Source: Pseudomonadota bacterium (lineage in GTDB: Bacteria; Pseudomonadota; Gammaproteobacteria; Burkholderiales; Burkholderiaceae_C). From it: a DNA stretch of 61,762 bases. The DNA is taken from positions 1-61,762 of the forward strand of contig JAEZWW010000115.1 in assembly GCA_023442945.1 (NCBI GenBank), given 5' to 3'. Shown piece by piece: positions 42,604 through 51,179 of this stretch (the stretch's first letter is position 1; the number at the start of each line of letters is the position of its first letter). Below the pieces are notes generated by a model. The model was not told the origin of the DNA. It searched no databases and saw only the letters and a list, made by a program, of their open reading frames with translations. Both the position numbers and the translations under genes were made by a program.

Positions 42604-43218
42604 TCAACGCGCGGCCGGCGCCGCAGGGGCGTCGGCGGCTGCGGCTTCGCGGCGCAGGGCCTCGGCCAGCTCTTGTTCAGCGGTCTGGTCGCTCAGGCGG
42701 CCCATCGGGTCGGGGCCGATGCCGCGCAGGAAGGCGATGCGCTTGATCAGCTCGGACCAGCCCTGCAGCATCAGCAGGAAGAAGCCGATCGGCAGTGCCA
42801 GCCACACCGGCCAGCGGATCAGGCCGCCCGGATTGCCGGACATTTCACCGGACTGGTACTTCTCGATCACCATGGGGATGCCCATGTACAGCACCATGAT
42901 GCACAGTGGCGTGAGGAAGAGGGCGAAGCCGATGATGTCGATCCACACCTGCACTTTTTTGGGCAGCCGGCTGTTCACCACGTCGATGCGCACGTGTTCG
43001 CGGTGCAGCAAGGTGTAGCCCGCGGCGACCAGGAAGGACCAGGCGAACAGGTACCACTGCACTTCCAGAAAGCCGTTGGAGCTGTAGTTGAAGGCTTTGC
43101 GAACGATGGCGTTCAGCGCGCTGATGACGGTGGCGGCAAAGATCAGCCAGATGACGTATTTGCCCACCTGGGCATTGAGCCAGTCGATGGCTCTCGAGAG
43201 TTTGAGCAGCGCCTGCAT
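42604..43218 (-). CDS. dctQ: TRAP transporter small permease subunit
   Basis: 204 aa with four predicted helices (WLIFAATVISALNAIV, VQWYLFAWSFLVAAGYTLL and others) and a long charged Ala-rich C-terminal tail. The GFLEVQWYLFAW segment is the conserved DctQ core. The start at 43218 (MQALLKLSRAIDW) is used; an in-frame start 21 codons earlier is non-conserved. First gene of the QM pair. Confidence 0.92.
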   Translation of the reverse strand: MQALLKLSRAIDWLNAQVGKYVIWLIFAATVISALNAIVRKAFNYSSNGFLEVQWYLFAWSFLVAAGYTLLHREHVRIDVVNSRLPKKVQVWIDIIGFALFLTPLCIMVLYMGIPMVIEKYQSGEMSGNPGGLIRWPVWLALPIGFFLLMLQGWSELIKRIAFLRGIGPDPMGRLSDQTAEQELAEALRREAAAADAPAAPAAR

Positions 43219-43377
43219 CGGGGTCTCCGGGGAAGGTCGTGAAGGTGCGCGGGTAGCGCAGCACGGCAGGCTTGCGCGCACGCGCGGTCAGCGTGCTTGT
43301 CACAAGCAGGTCACCGATTCTAATGAGGCAAATTGATACACATGGCGGGGCATTCCCGCATAGCTGGCGCGCAGACC

Positions 43378-44490
43378 TCAGGCTTTGGCGGGTTTGGCCC
43401 GGGCAAAGCGCCACCAGGGCAGCACCTGGGACATGGCGCGCACGTGGCCGCTGTTGGCCGGTGCGTAGCCGGGCAGCTGGCGCATGGCGGCCTGCCAGTC
43501 GTCGCGCTGCAGGAGCTGGCGCAGCGCGGCCACCGGGGGTTCGTCCAGCGCGGCTTTCAGGCACACCAGGTGGTATTCCTCTTCGGCCAGTGGCACAAAG
43601 TCCAGGCCGCGGGCGCGGGCAGCGGCTTCGATGCCGATGCCCGCATCGGCCTGGCCGGACAGGATCGCCTGCGCCACCGCGGCGTGCGAAGGTTCGCTGC
43701 GCGCGTACCCGCCAATGCGATCGGAGGCCAGGCCCTGGCGCTCCAGCAGGTCGTCCAGCAGCACGCGTGTGCCGGTCCCGAGCGCGCGGTTAACAAAACG
43801 CATGCCGTGTCGTGCCAGATCGGCCAAGCCGCCAATCTGACGTGGGTTGCCGGCCGGCACCATCAAGCCCTGGCTGCGGCGCGCAAAGCCGATCAGCTTG
43901 TGCAAGCCGGGCTTGAGCAAGGGCTTGTACGTGCGCTCGGTCAGCGAACCCGGCGGTGCGTCGCGCAACGTGTGAAAGCCCGCCATGATGCAGCGCCCTT
44001 CGTTCAGCGCCTGGATGGCATCCACGCTGCCCATGAAGCGGATGTCCAGGTGCAGCTGCGGCCGCTCGCGCAGCGCTGCCGTGTGCGCGCGCAGGGCCGT
44101 CAGCGCGTCATCGTGGCTGGCGTGAAAGGTCAGCACGTGCGCCTCGTCGTCGAACGCGACGGCAAAGGTGCGCTCCAGCTCGGCGCGCAAGGCGTCGATC
44201 TGTTGCGCGAGCCGGGCCTGCGCCTGGCGTTCGGACCACAGCAGCTTGTCACCAAAGCCGGACAGGCGCGCGCGCTTGCCCTTTTCCCACGCGACCAGCG
44301 GGTGGCCCAGCACCTCTTCCCAGCGCTTGAGTTCGCCCCAGACATGCCGGTACGACAGGCCGAGCGACGTGGCCGCGGCCGATATCGAGCCGCTGGCCTG
44401 CACCGCCTGCAGCAGGTCGATCAGCGGGTTGCGGATCAGAGGGCCGGCGCCGTCCGCGTCCAGCGAATAGGAAAGTCCAATCTTGTGCAC
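43378..44490 (-). CDS. ModE/LysR-type regulator with periplasmic-binding-like domain
   Basis: 370-aa transcription factor. Residues 20-85 are a ModE/LysR-style winged helix (LIDLLQAVQASGSISAAATS, LSYRHVWGELKRWEE), and residues 130-340 a PBP-like ligand domain of the substrate-binding type (FMGSVDAIQALNEGRCIMAGFH; GQADAGIGIEAAARARGLDFV). Proteins of this architecture commonly lie beside molybdate or tungstate transporters, and tupBCA is 1.4 kb away, though a TakP gene intervenes. It may regulate either. Confidence 0.88.
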   Translation of the reverse strand: MHKIGLSYSLDADGAGPLIRNPLIDLLQAVQASGSISAAATSLGLSYRHVWGELKRWEEVLGHPLVAWEKGKRARLSGFGDKLLWSERQAQARLAQQIDALRAELERTFAVAFDDEAHVLTFHASHDDALTALRAHTAALRERPQLHLDIRFMGSVDAIQALNEGRCIMAGFHTLRDAPPGSLTERTYKPLLKPGLHKLIGFARRSQGLMVPAGNPRQIGGLADLARHGMRFVNRALGTGTRVLLDDLLERQGLASDRIGGYARSEPSHAAVAQAILSGQADAGIGIEAAARARGLDFVPLAEEEYHLVCLKAALDEPPVAALRQLLQRDDWQAAMRQLPGYAPANSGHVRAMSQVLPWWRFARAKPAKA

Positions 44491-44676
44491 AGACCGCAGT
44501 GTGCCGCAGCGCCGGGTGTTGCCCGGCCGATGTCGCCCAAATGACTGGCGGAAACGCGTGCTTGCCTAGGATGACCCTGGGGGCAGTACCAGTCCCTTGG
44601 CGCGTCGGGCGTGCTCGCACGCCAGCGAAGGCGCGCTGACCAACACCCGCATTCACCAAAACAGGAGACACAAGCC

Positions 44677-45759
44677 ATGGACCGTCGTTCCCTCATCCGC
44701 AGCACCGGCATTGCAGGCGTGCTGGCCGCGGCCGTTGCGCCTGCCGTGCACGCGCAAGCCACCGTGCGCTGGCGGCTGGCGTCGAGCTTTCCCAAGTCGC
44801 TGGACACCTTGTGGGGGGTGTCGGAAACGCTGTCCAAGAAGGTGTCCGAGATGTCCGGCGGCAAGTTTCAGATCTCGGCCCACCCGGCGGGCGAGTTGGT
44901 GCCGGCGTTTGGCGTGATCGACGTCGTGCAGAAGGGCTCGATCGAAGTCACTCACACCGCGCCCTACTACTTCACCGGCAAGGACACGGCGTTTGCGCTG
45001 GCCTCGGGCATCCCCTTCGGCTTTAACGCGCGCCAGATGTCGGCGTGGATGATCCAGGGCAACGGCCGCAAGCTGATGAACGAGTTCTTCGCCAACTACG
45101 ACATGGTCAGCTTCGACGGCGGGCACACCGGCACGCAGATGGGCGGCTGGTACCGCAAACCGATCAAGAGCGTGGCCGACATGAAGGGGCTGAAAATTCG
45201 CCTGGGTGGCGGCCTCGTCGGCGAGGTCATGAGCCAACTGGGAGCCGTGCCGCAAAGCATTCCGGGCGGCGAGATCTACGTCGCGCTGGAAAAGGGCACG
45301 CTCGATGCGGTGGAGTGGATCGGCCCGCACGACGACCTGAAGCTGGGCTTCTACAAGGTCGCGCCGCACTACTACTACCCCGGCTGGTGGGAAGGCGACG
45401 CGCACGGCAACATGCTGGTCAACACCAAGGCCTGGAACGCGCTGCCGGCCGAGTACAAGGCCATGTTCGAATCCGCATGCGCCTACGCGTCCAAGGAGGC
45501 CATGGCCAAGTACGACGCGTTGAACCCGGTTGCGCTCAAGCAACTGGCGGCCAACAAGACGCAGATCCAGGCCTTCCCGCAAGCCGTCATGGACGCTGCC
45601 TTCAAGGCAACGATGGAGGTCTACGCCGACCTGGACGCCAAGAACCCCGCGTGGCGCAAGATCTACGCCGACATGCGCGCCTTCCAGCGCGACCAGCTGT
45701 TGTGGTTCCGGTTCGCCGAATCGCGCTACGACCAGTACATGGCGACGCGCAAGCTCTGA
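44677..45759 (+). CDS. TRAP receptor of the TakP (2-oxoacid) type, paralog 2
   Basis: 360 aa, the same length as the receptor at 39332-40414 and clearly paralogous, starting MDRRSLIRSTGIAGVLAA with a Tat-like leader. TakP blocks are retained: WRLASSFPKSLDTLWG, YYFTGKDTAFAL, TQMGGWYRK and YYYPGWWEGD. The two receptors flank the divergent dctQM pair and the ModE-like regulator, so one permease probably serves two ligands. An ACAGGAG site lies before the ATG at 44677. Confidence 0.9.
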   Translation: MDRRSLIRSTGIAGVLAAAVAPAVHAQATVRWRLASSFPKSLDTLWGVSETLSKKVSEMSGGKFQISAHPAGELVPAFGVIDVVQKGSIEVTHTAPYYFTGKDTAFALASGIPFGFNARQMSAWMIQGNGRKLMNEFFANYDMVSFDGGHTGTQMGGWYRKPIKSVADMKGLKIRLGGGLVGEVMSQLGAVPQSIPGGEIYVALEKGTLDAVEWIGPHDDLKLGFYKVAPHYYYPGWWEGDAHGNMLVNTKAWNALPAEYKAMFESACAYASKEAMAKYDALNPVALKQLAANKTQIQAFPQAVMDAAFKATMEVYADLDAKNPAWRKIYADMRAFQRDQLLWFRFAESRYDQYMATRKL

Positions 45760-45785
45760 GCAGAGCAGCTTCTGCAGATCGTCGG

Positions 45786-45808
45786 GCGGCCTGCGGGCCG
45801 CTTTTTTT
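45786..45808 (+). terminator. Intrinsic terminator of the second TakP-type receptor gene
   Basis: GCGGCC-TGCG-GGCCGC followed by TTTTTTTG. Confidence 0.92.
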
Positions 45809-45825
45809 GTTGCGCATCAGTGCAA

Positions 45826-45862
45826 CCTATGCAATCAATTGCATAGCTGTTTGCGCTGATGG
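45826..45862 (-). repeat. Dispersed repeat family A, copy 12 (divergent)
   Basis: Minus strand: CATCAGCGCAAACAGCTATG followed by an ATAGG-type end with an internal CAATTG palindrome, just ahead of tupB. Confidence 0.5.
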
Positions 45863-45898
45863 GGCGGGCGTTGCAGACGGTTTAGCATCGGGCCTGCC

Positions 45899-46639
45899 GT
45901 GAACACCTTTGCCGACAGCGCGCGCACCGCGCTGCAACTCATCACCAGCGGGGATCCCGCCCTGTGGACCATCGTTGGGCGCTCCCTGGGCGTCAGTGCT
46001 GCCGCCTGCGCGATCGGCTTCGGCATCGGCCTGTTGGCCGGTGCCTGGTTGGGCGTGGCGCGCTTTCGGGGGCGCCAGGCGGTGTTGGCGGTGCTCAACA
46101 CGCTGCTGGCGCTGCCCTCGGTGGTGGTCGGGCTGGTGGTGTACCTGCTGCTGTCGCGCACCGGCCCGTTCGGCTTTCTGGGCTGGATGTTCAGCTTCCA
46201 AGCCATGGTGCTGGCGCAGGTGGTGTTGGTGATTCCCGTGGTGACGGCGCTCACGCGCCAGACGGTGGAAGACGCCGATCTGCAGCATGGTGAGCAGCTC
46301 AGCTCGCTGGGCGCGCGGCCCCTGGTGCGCGGCCTGCTGCTGGCCTGGGATGAGCGCTACGCGTTGCTGACGGTGATGATGGCCGCGTTTGGCCGTGCCG
46401 TATCAGAAGTGGGTGCCGTGATGATCGTCGGCGGCAACATCGACGGCTTCACCCGCGTGATGACCACCGCCATCGCGCTGGAGACGAGCAAGGGCGACCT
46501 GCCGCTGGCGCTGGCCCTGGGCATCGTGTTGCTGGCGGTGGTCTTGCTGCTCAACGCGCTGATCGGCGCCGTGCGCGCCTGGCGCGAACGGGTGGACGGC
46601 GGCGCCGCAGCGCCCGCCACCGGGTGGGTGGCGTCGTGA
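45899..46639 (+). CDS. tupB: Tungstate ABC transporter permease
   Basis: 246-aa inner-membrane permease with five to six helices. It has the binding-protein-dependent transport loop (HGEQLSSLGARPLVRGLLLAWDE), and the VVVGLVVYLLLSRTGPFG and FGRAVSEVGAVMIVGGNIDG blocks typical of TupB. GTG start at 45899. Its stop overlaps the tupC start (GTGA). It works with TupA and TupC to import tungstate for tungsto-enzymes such as formate dehydrogenase. Confidence 0.92.
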   Translation: MNTFADSARTALQLITSGDPALWTIVGRSLGVSAAACAIGFGIGLLAGAWLGVARFRGRQAVLAVLNTLLALPSVVVGLVVYLLLSRTGPFGFLGWMFSFQAMVLAQVVLVIPVVTALTRQTVEDADLQHGEQLSSLGARPLVRGLLLAWDERYALLTVMMAAFGRAVSEVGAVMIVGGNIDGFTRVMTTAIALETSKGDLPLALALGIVLLAVVLLLNALIGAVRAWRERVDGGAAAPATGWVAS

Positions 46640-47424
46640 ACGCAAGGCCGCCCCTGGACGCGATGACCGGCGCGATCGACCGCCTCGCTGCCCCAGCAGC
46701 AGCGCCCGCCGCATCGGTCGTCCTGCGCGGCGTGGGCGTGCGTTTTGGCGCGGTGCAAGCCCTGAGCGGCGTCGATTTGCGCATCGCGGCCGGTGAAAGC
46801 GTTGCCCTGGTCGGCGGCAACGGCAGCGGCAAGAGCACGCTGCTGCGCGTGATCCATGGCTTGGTCGTGCCGCAGACCGGCCAGGTGCAGGCGCCCGAGC
46901 GGCGCCTGCAGGCCATGCTGTTCCAGCGCCCGTGGATGCTGCGCGCGTCGGTGCGCGCCAATGTGCAGGCCGGTCTATGGCTGCGTGGCACGCCCTGGCG
47001 CGCGAGCCGGGCGCCGGCACTGGCGGCGCTGGAGCGGGTGCAACTGGCCCACCTGGCCGAGCGCAACGCCCGCGGGCTGTCCGGCGGGCAGCAACAGCGC
47101 CTGGCGCTGGCGCGCGCCTGGGCGCAGTCGCCCGAATTGCTGCTGCTGGACGAGCCCACCGCCAGCCTGGACCCCTACGCCAAGCACGAAGTGGAAATGC
47201 TGATGCACGGTTTTGCCAACCCGACCGAGCCCGCTGAGCCACCGCTGACCATGGTGTTTGCCAGCCACAACCTGGGCCAAGTCAAGCGCCTGGCGCGCCG
47301 TGTGGTGTACCTGGACCAGGGCCGGCTGCTGGCCGATCTGCCGGTCCACCAATTTTTTGACCGCACCGTGCTGCGCGCGGTGTCCCCCGAAGCCGATGCT
47401 TTCCTGAAAGGAGAACTCTTGTGA
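46636..47424 (+). CDS. tupC: Tungstate ABC transporter ATP-binding protein
   Basis: 262-aa ABC ATPase. Walker A GGNGSGKST, signature LSGGQQQRLALARAW, Walker B LLLLDEPTASLDPY and the switch histidine in FASHNLGQ are all intact. GTG start at 46636 overlapping tupB, and the tupA start overlaps its stop, so tupBCA is a tightly coupled operon. An Ala-rich N-terminal extension of about 25 residues is not conserved in the family. Confidence 0.93.
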   Translation: MNARPPLDAMTGAIDRLAAPAAAPAASVVLRGVGVRFGAVQALSGVDLRIAAGESVALVGGNGSGKSTLLRVIHGLVVPQTGQVQAPERRLQAMLFQRPWMLRASVRANVQAGLWLRGTPWRASRAPALAALERVQLAHLAERNARGLSGGQQQRLALARAWAQSPELLLLDEPTASLDPYAKHEVEMLMHGFANPTEPAEPPLTMVFASHNLGQVKRLARRVVYLDQGRLLADLPVHQFFDRTVLRAVSPEADAFLKGELL

Positions 47425-48248
47425 AGCATTTTGATAAAAAAACCGTTCTGGCCCTCGTGCGATCTGCGGGAGCAGCTACCTTGTTTGTAGCAGCCATGGG
47501 CGCGTCCGCGCAGAGCATCGTGATGTCGTCGACCACATCGACCGAGCAGTCCGGCTTGTTTTCGCACCTGCTGCCCGAATTCAAGAAGGCCAGCGGCATC
47601 GACATCAAGGTCGTCGCCCTGGGCACCGGCCAGGCGCTGGACATGGCGCGCCGCGGCGATGCCGACGTGGTCTTCGTGCACGACCAGAAGGCCGAAGAAA
47701 AGTTTGTCGCCGAAGGCTATGGCGTCAAGCGCTACCCCGTCATGTACAACGACTTCATCCTGGTTGGGCCCAAGAACGACCCGGCCGGCGTGAAGGGCAA
47801 GGACATCGTCGAGGCGCTCAAGAAGCTGGCTGCGGCCAACGGCACCTTCGTCTCGCGCGGCGACAAGAGCGGCACGCACGCGGCCGAACTGCGCTACTGG
47901 GCCGACGCCGGCTTGAAGGACGCCAAGGGCAGCGGCTACAAGGAATGCGGGTGTGGCATGGGCCCCGCGCTGAACATGGCCGCGTCGATGAACGGCTACG
48001 TCCTGGCCGACCGCGGCACCTGGCTCAACTTCAAGAACCGCGCCGACCTGGGCATTCTGGTGGAAGGCGACAAGCGCCTGTTCAACCAGTACGGTGTGAT
48101 GGTGGTCAACCCGGCCAAGCACCCGCAGGTCAAACAGGCCGAGGCGCAGAAGTTCGTCGACTGGGTGACCTCGCCCACGGGTCAGAACGCCATCGCCAGC
48201 TACAAGATCGGCGGCGAACAGCTGTTTTTCCCGAACGCCGAGAAGTAA
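47421..48248 (+). CDS. tupA: Tungstate-binding periplasmic protein
   Basis: 275-aa receptor that binds tungstate with very high affinity. Signal peptide MKHFDKKTVLALVRSAGAAT with cleavage after SAQS, then the tungstate-motif region SSTTSTEQSGLFSHLLPEF that is the TupA hallmark and is absent from ModA. GTG start overlapping the tupC stop, with AAAGGAG upstream. Codons for residues 15-28 match the core of the family A repeat (see findings). Confidence 0.93.
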   Translation: MKHFDKKTVLALVRSAGAATLFVAAMGASAQSIVMSSTTSTEQSGLFSHLLPEFKKASGIDIKVVALGTGQALDMARRGDADVVFVHDQKAEEKFVAEGYGVKRYPVMYNDFILVGPKNDPAGVKGKDIVEALKKLAAANGTFVSRGDKSGTHAAELRYWADAGLKDAKGSGYKECGCGMGPALNMAASMNGYVLADRGTWLNFKNRADLGILVEGDKRLFNQYGVMVVNPAKHPQVKQAEAQKFVDWVTSPTGQNAIASYKIGGEQLFFPNAEK

Positions 48249-48271
48249 GGCGCTTCGCCCGCGCCCGGCGC

Positions 48272-48982
48272 TCAGCCCAGCAGCGTGCGCAGCGCCGTCA
48301 GGCTGGGCACTTCGGCGTGCGGCGCCTGCGCGAATCCGGCTGGCCACCGGGCGTCGGTGCGGTTGATCCAGATGGTTTGCATGCCCGCCGCCAGCGCGCC
48401 GGCGGCGTCAAGTTGGGCGTCGTCACCGATGTGCAGCACCGCGTCCGGCGCCACACCCGCCGCAGCGGCGCCGGCGTGGAAGATGCGCGCGTCGGGTTTG
48501 CTGAAGCCCACCTTGGCGGGGTGCAGCGCGTCGTGAAAGAAGCGGCCGATGCCGACGTGGTGCACGTCGGCGTTGCCGTTGCTCAGCGCGACCACGGGGT
48601 AGCGGGCGCTCAAGGCTTCCAGTGTGGCCAACGCGTCCGGGTACAGGTCGACCTGCTGGCGCGCGGCGTAGAAGGCGTCGTACGCCGGCTCGGCCAGGGT
48701 TTCGTCTTCGCCGGCTTCGCGCAGCAACTGGCGAATTTTTTCGCGCCGGATGGCACCCAGGTCGTGGGCGATGTGCGGTTGTTCGAGCAGGACAGCCTCG
48801 CGCACGCGGCGCTGCACGTGGCTGTCGGCGGCCAGACGGGCGGCGCCCGGGGCGCGCGGCGTCAGCCAATCGCGCAGCGCGTGTTCGGCGCGTTCGATGG
48901 TGGGCCAGACGGGCCAGAGGGTGTCGTCGAGGTCGAGCGTGACGGCGCGCACGCGCGAAAGGTCGAGCCGCGGCGGGCTCAT
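48272..48982 (-). CDS. HAD-family hydrolase (YigB-like phosphatase)
   Basis: 236-aa haloacid dehalogenase-like phosphatase. Motif I is VTLDLDDTLWPVW near residue 15, motif II ALSNGN at about 125, motif III a lysine in GFSKPDARIF, and motif IV HIGDDAQLDAAGA. The arrangement is that of YigB/HAD subclass I, some of which dephosphorylate FMN or phosphosugars. ATG at 48982 is used; a longer frame to 49015 has only a TTG start. It converges with tupA and is divergent from hemH. Confidence 0.9.
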   Translation of the reverse strand: MSPPRLDLSRVRAVTLDLDDTLWPVWPTIERAEHALRDWLTPRAPGAARLAADSHVQRRVREAVLLEQPHIAHDLGAIRREKIRQLLREAGEDETLAEPAYDAFYAARQQVDLYPDALATLEALSARYPVVALSNGNADVHHVGIGRFFHDALHPAKVGFSKPDARIFHAGAAAAGVAPDAVLHIGDDAQLDAAGALAAGMQTIWINRTDARWPAGFAQAPHAEVPSLTALRTLLG

Positions 48983-49038
48983 GTCGGGCGGCGCGGCGGC
49001 GGCCGCAGGCAACAAGCAGGCATGCCCGAGAATAGCGC

Positions 49039-50088
49039 ATGCGTTTTAGACCTGAACCGCAGGTGCCCACCGGCCAAGCCGGGCGCACCGGCATCCTGCT
49101 TTGCAACCTCGGCACGCCCGATGCGGCCACGCCCGGCGCCACGCGGCGCTATCTGGCCGAATTCCTGAGCGACCCGCGCGTGGTGGAGATCCCGCCCGCC
49201 ATCTGGAAGCCGCTGCTGCACGGCGTGATCCTGCGCACGCGGCCCAAACAGTCGGCCGCCAAGTACCAGAGCGTCTGGTTGCCCGAGGGCTCGCCGCTGA
49301 TGGTGTGGAGCCGCAAGCAGGCGACCATGCTGCGCGGGTACCTTGGCGAGCGCGGTCACGCCGTCAGCGTGCGCTTGGCCATGCGGTATGGCAACCCGTC
49401 GATCGCGTCGCAGCTGGACGAGCTGAAGGCGCGCGGTTGCACGCGCGTGCTGGTGGTGCCGCTGTACCCGCAGTATTCCGGCACGACCACGGCCAGCGTG
49501 GTGGACGCCGTGGCCGACTGGGCGCGCGGTGCACGGCACGTGCCGGCGTTGCGCTTCATCGACCGCTTCTACGACGACCCGGGCTATATCCGCGCGCTGA
49601 CACGGGTCATCCACCAGCACTGGCAGTCGCACGGCCGCCCGAACAAGCTGGTGATGAGCTTTCACGGCGTGCCCGAGCGCACCGTGAAACTGGGCGACCC
49701 GTACTACGCCGAATGCGTGGAGACCGCGCGCCTGCTGGCCGAACGGCTGGCGCTGAAGGACGGCGAATGGGTGCTGAGCTTCCAGTCGCGCTTTGGCAAA
49801 GCGAAATGGGTGGGCCCGTCGACGCACGACACCTTGGTGGAATTGGGCAAGGCTGGGACCGAGCGCGTGGACGTCGTGTGCCCCGGATTCGTCGCCGATT
49901 GCCTGGAGACGCTGGAAGAAATCGCCATGGAAGGGCGCGACACCTTCGTGTCTGCCGGCGGCAAGCAGCTGCAGTACATCCCGGCGCTGAACGACAACCC
50001 GGTCTGGTTGGCGGCGCTGGCCGAGTTGGTGCAGGAACACCTGCAGGGCTGGCCAACGCGTGGGCACGCGGCGGGCGTCAGCGGGTGA
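49039..50088 (+). CDS. hemH: Ferrochelatase
   Basis: 349-aa enzyme inserting Fe(II) into protoporphyrin IX, the last step of heme synthesis. Family blocks: GILLCNLGTPDAATP at the N-terminus, PLYPQYSGTTTASV in the middle, the active-site SFHGVPERTV with its conserved histidine, and CPGFVADCLETLEEI toward the end. Normal length, peripherally membrane-bound or soluble. Not in an obvious operon; divergent from the HAD gene. Confidence 0.96.
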   Translation: MRFRPEPQVPTGQAGRTGILLCNLGTPDAATPGATRRYLAEFLSDPRVVEIPPAIWKPLLHGVILRTRPKQSAAKYQSVWLPEGSPLMVWSRKQATMLRGYLGERGHAVSVRLAMRYGNPSIASQLDELKARGCTRVLVVPLYPQYSGTTTASVVDAVADWARGARHVPALRFIDRFYDDPGYIRALTRVIHQHWQSHGRPNKLVMSFHGVPERTVKLGDPYYAECVETARLLAERLALKDGEWVLSFQSRFGKAKWVGPSTHDTLVELGKAGTERVDVVCPGFVADCLETLEEIAMEGRDTFVSAGGKQLQYIPALNDNPVWLAALAELVQEHLQGWPTRGHAAGVSG

Positions 50089-50110
50089 ACAGGCTGGCGC
50101 GGTCGGTGGT

Positions 50111-50157
50111 CAATTGCTACAAATTGCGTAGCTGCCTGCGTAGGTGGTTGTAGGGCG
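50111..50157 (-). repeat. Dispersed repeat family A, copy 13
   Basis: Minus strand: GCCCTACAACCACCTACGCA, then GGCAGCTACG and GTAGC, between hemH and the convergent hydrolase gene. Confidence 0.75.
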
Positions 50158-50236
50158 GAAGGCCGATTCGATCAAAAACCGAAGCCCTGAACGAATCCAC
50201 CCGCGGCCAACTTCAACGACCCGCAACCCGCCGGGC

Positions 50237-51139
50237 TCAGACCAGCGCGCCTTGCTTGGCCTTGGCCAAAAAGCCATCGATCAGCGTCAGTTGCCCAGGC
50301 ACGTTCAGCGCCGGGGCGTGGCCGCAGCCGGCGATTTCTTCCCACTGCAACTGACCGCGCGCGCCGGGGCCGCGGCGCGTCATTTCTTCGGCCGTGTCTT
50401 TCAGCACCAGGTCGGATTCGACGCCGCGCAACAGCAGCACCGGGATCTGCAGCGCGTCGTAGTGGTGCCAGATCAGGTAGTCGTCCGGGTAGTGGATGAA
50501 TTGGCCGACGATGGCCGGGTCGTAATGCGTGGTGACGCGGCCGTCCGGCAGGCGGCGCGTGCTGGTTTCGGCCATGCGGCGCCATTGCGCGTCGGTCAGC
50601 GCGCCGTAGGGCTTGTAGGCGGTGCGCAGAAAGCCTTCGAGTTCGGTCACCGTGGCGAAGGCGGGCGGCTGACCGGCGTAGGCCTTGATCCGCTCCAGCG
50701 CCGGCGCGGCGAGCTGCGGCGCGTTGTCGTTGAGTGTCAGGCTTTGGATGCGGGCCTTCATCGTTGGCTCGAAATAGCCGCTGGCGCACACCGTGCCGAT
50801 GGCGCCGCCCATCGAGGTACCAATCCAGTGGCAGCGCTCGATGCCCAGCTGGTCCAGCAGCTCGCGCGCCAGCCGGGCGTAAAAGGCCAGGCAGTACTCG
50901 TCCTTGGCGTTGGCCGCCCACTGGCTGAGCCCGCGCCCGATGGTGTCGGGGCAGACCACGCGCCAGCCCTGCGCCGACAGGTGCGCGGCCAGCTCGTCCA
51001 TGTCGCGCCCCGTGCGCGCCAGGCCGTGCCAGGCGATGACCGTGCCTCGCTCGTCCGTGCCCGGCGCGGGGCGCCAGTCGGTGAAGTGAAGCTCGCGCCC
51101 GGCGCAGCGCAGGTACTGGGATGAAAACGGCATGGACAT
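50237..51139 (-). CDS. Alpha/beta hydrolase
   Basis: 300 aa, cytoplasmic. The nucleophile elbow GTSMGGAIG has Ser109, the HGLARTG oxyanion motif is at about residue 38, and GCGHAPALN carries the catalytic histidine. The closest known architectures are esterase/thioesterase-type hydrolases such as those of the MhpC/DhaA group. It lies 40 bp after the 3HB-oligomer hydrolase gene on the same strand and may be its operon partner. Substrate unknown. Confidence 0.87.
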   Translation of the reverse strand: MSMPFSSQYLRCAGRELHFTDWRPAPGTDERGTVIAWHGLARTGRDMDELAAHLSAQGWRVVCPDTIGRGLSQWAANAKDEYCLAFYARLARELLDQLGIERCHWIGTSMGGAIGTVCASGYFEPTMKARIQSLTLNDNAPQLAAPALERIKAYAGQPPAFATVTELEGFLRTAYKPYGALTDAQWRRMAETSTRRLPDGRVTTHYDPAIVGQFIHYPDDYLIWHHYDALQIPVLLLRGVESDLVLKDTAEEMTRRGPGARGQLQWEEIAGCGHAPALNVPGQLTLIDGFLAKAKQGALV

Positions 51140-51179
51140 CGGTTCAGGGCTTGGGTCGGCGACAGGGTGGCGCTGGGCC

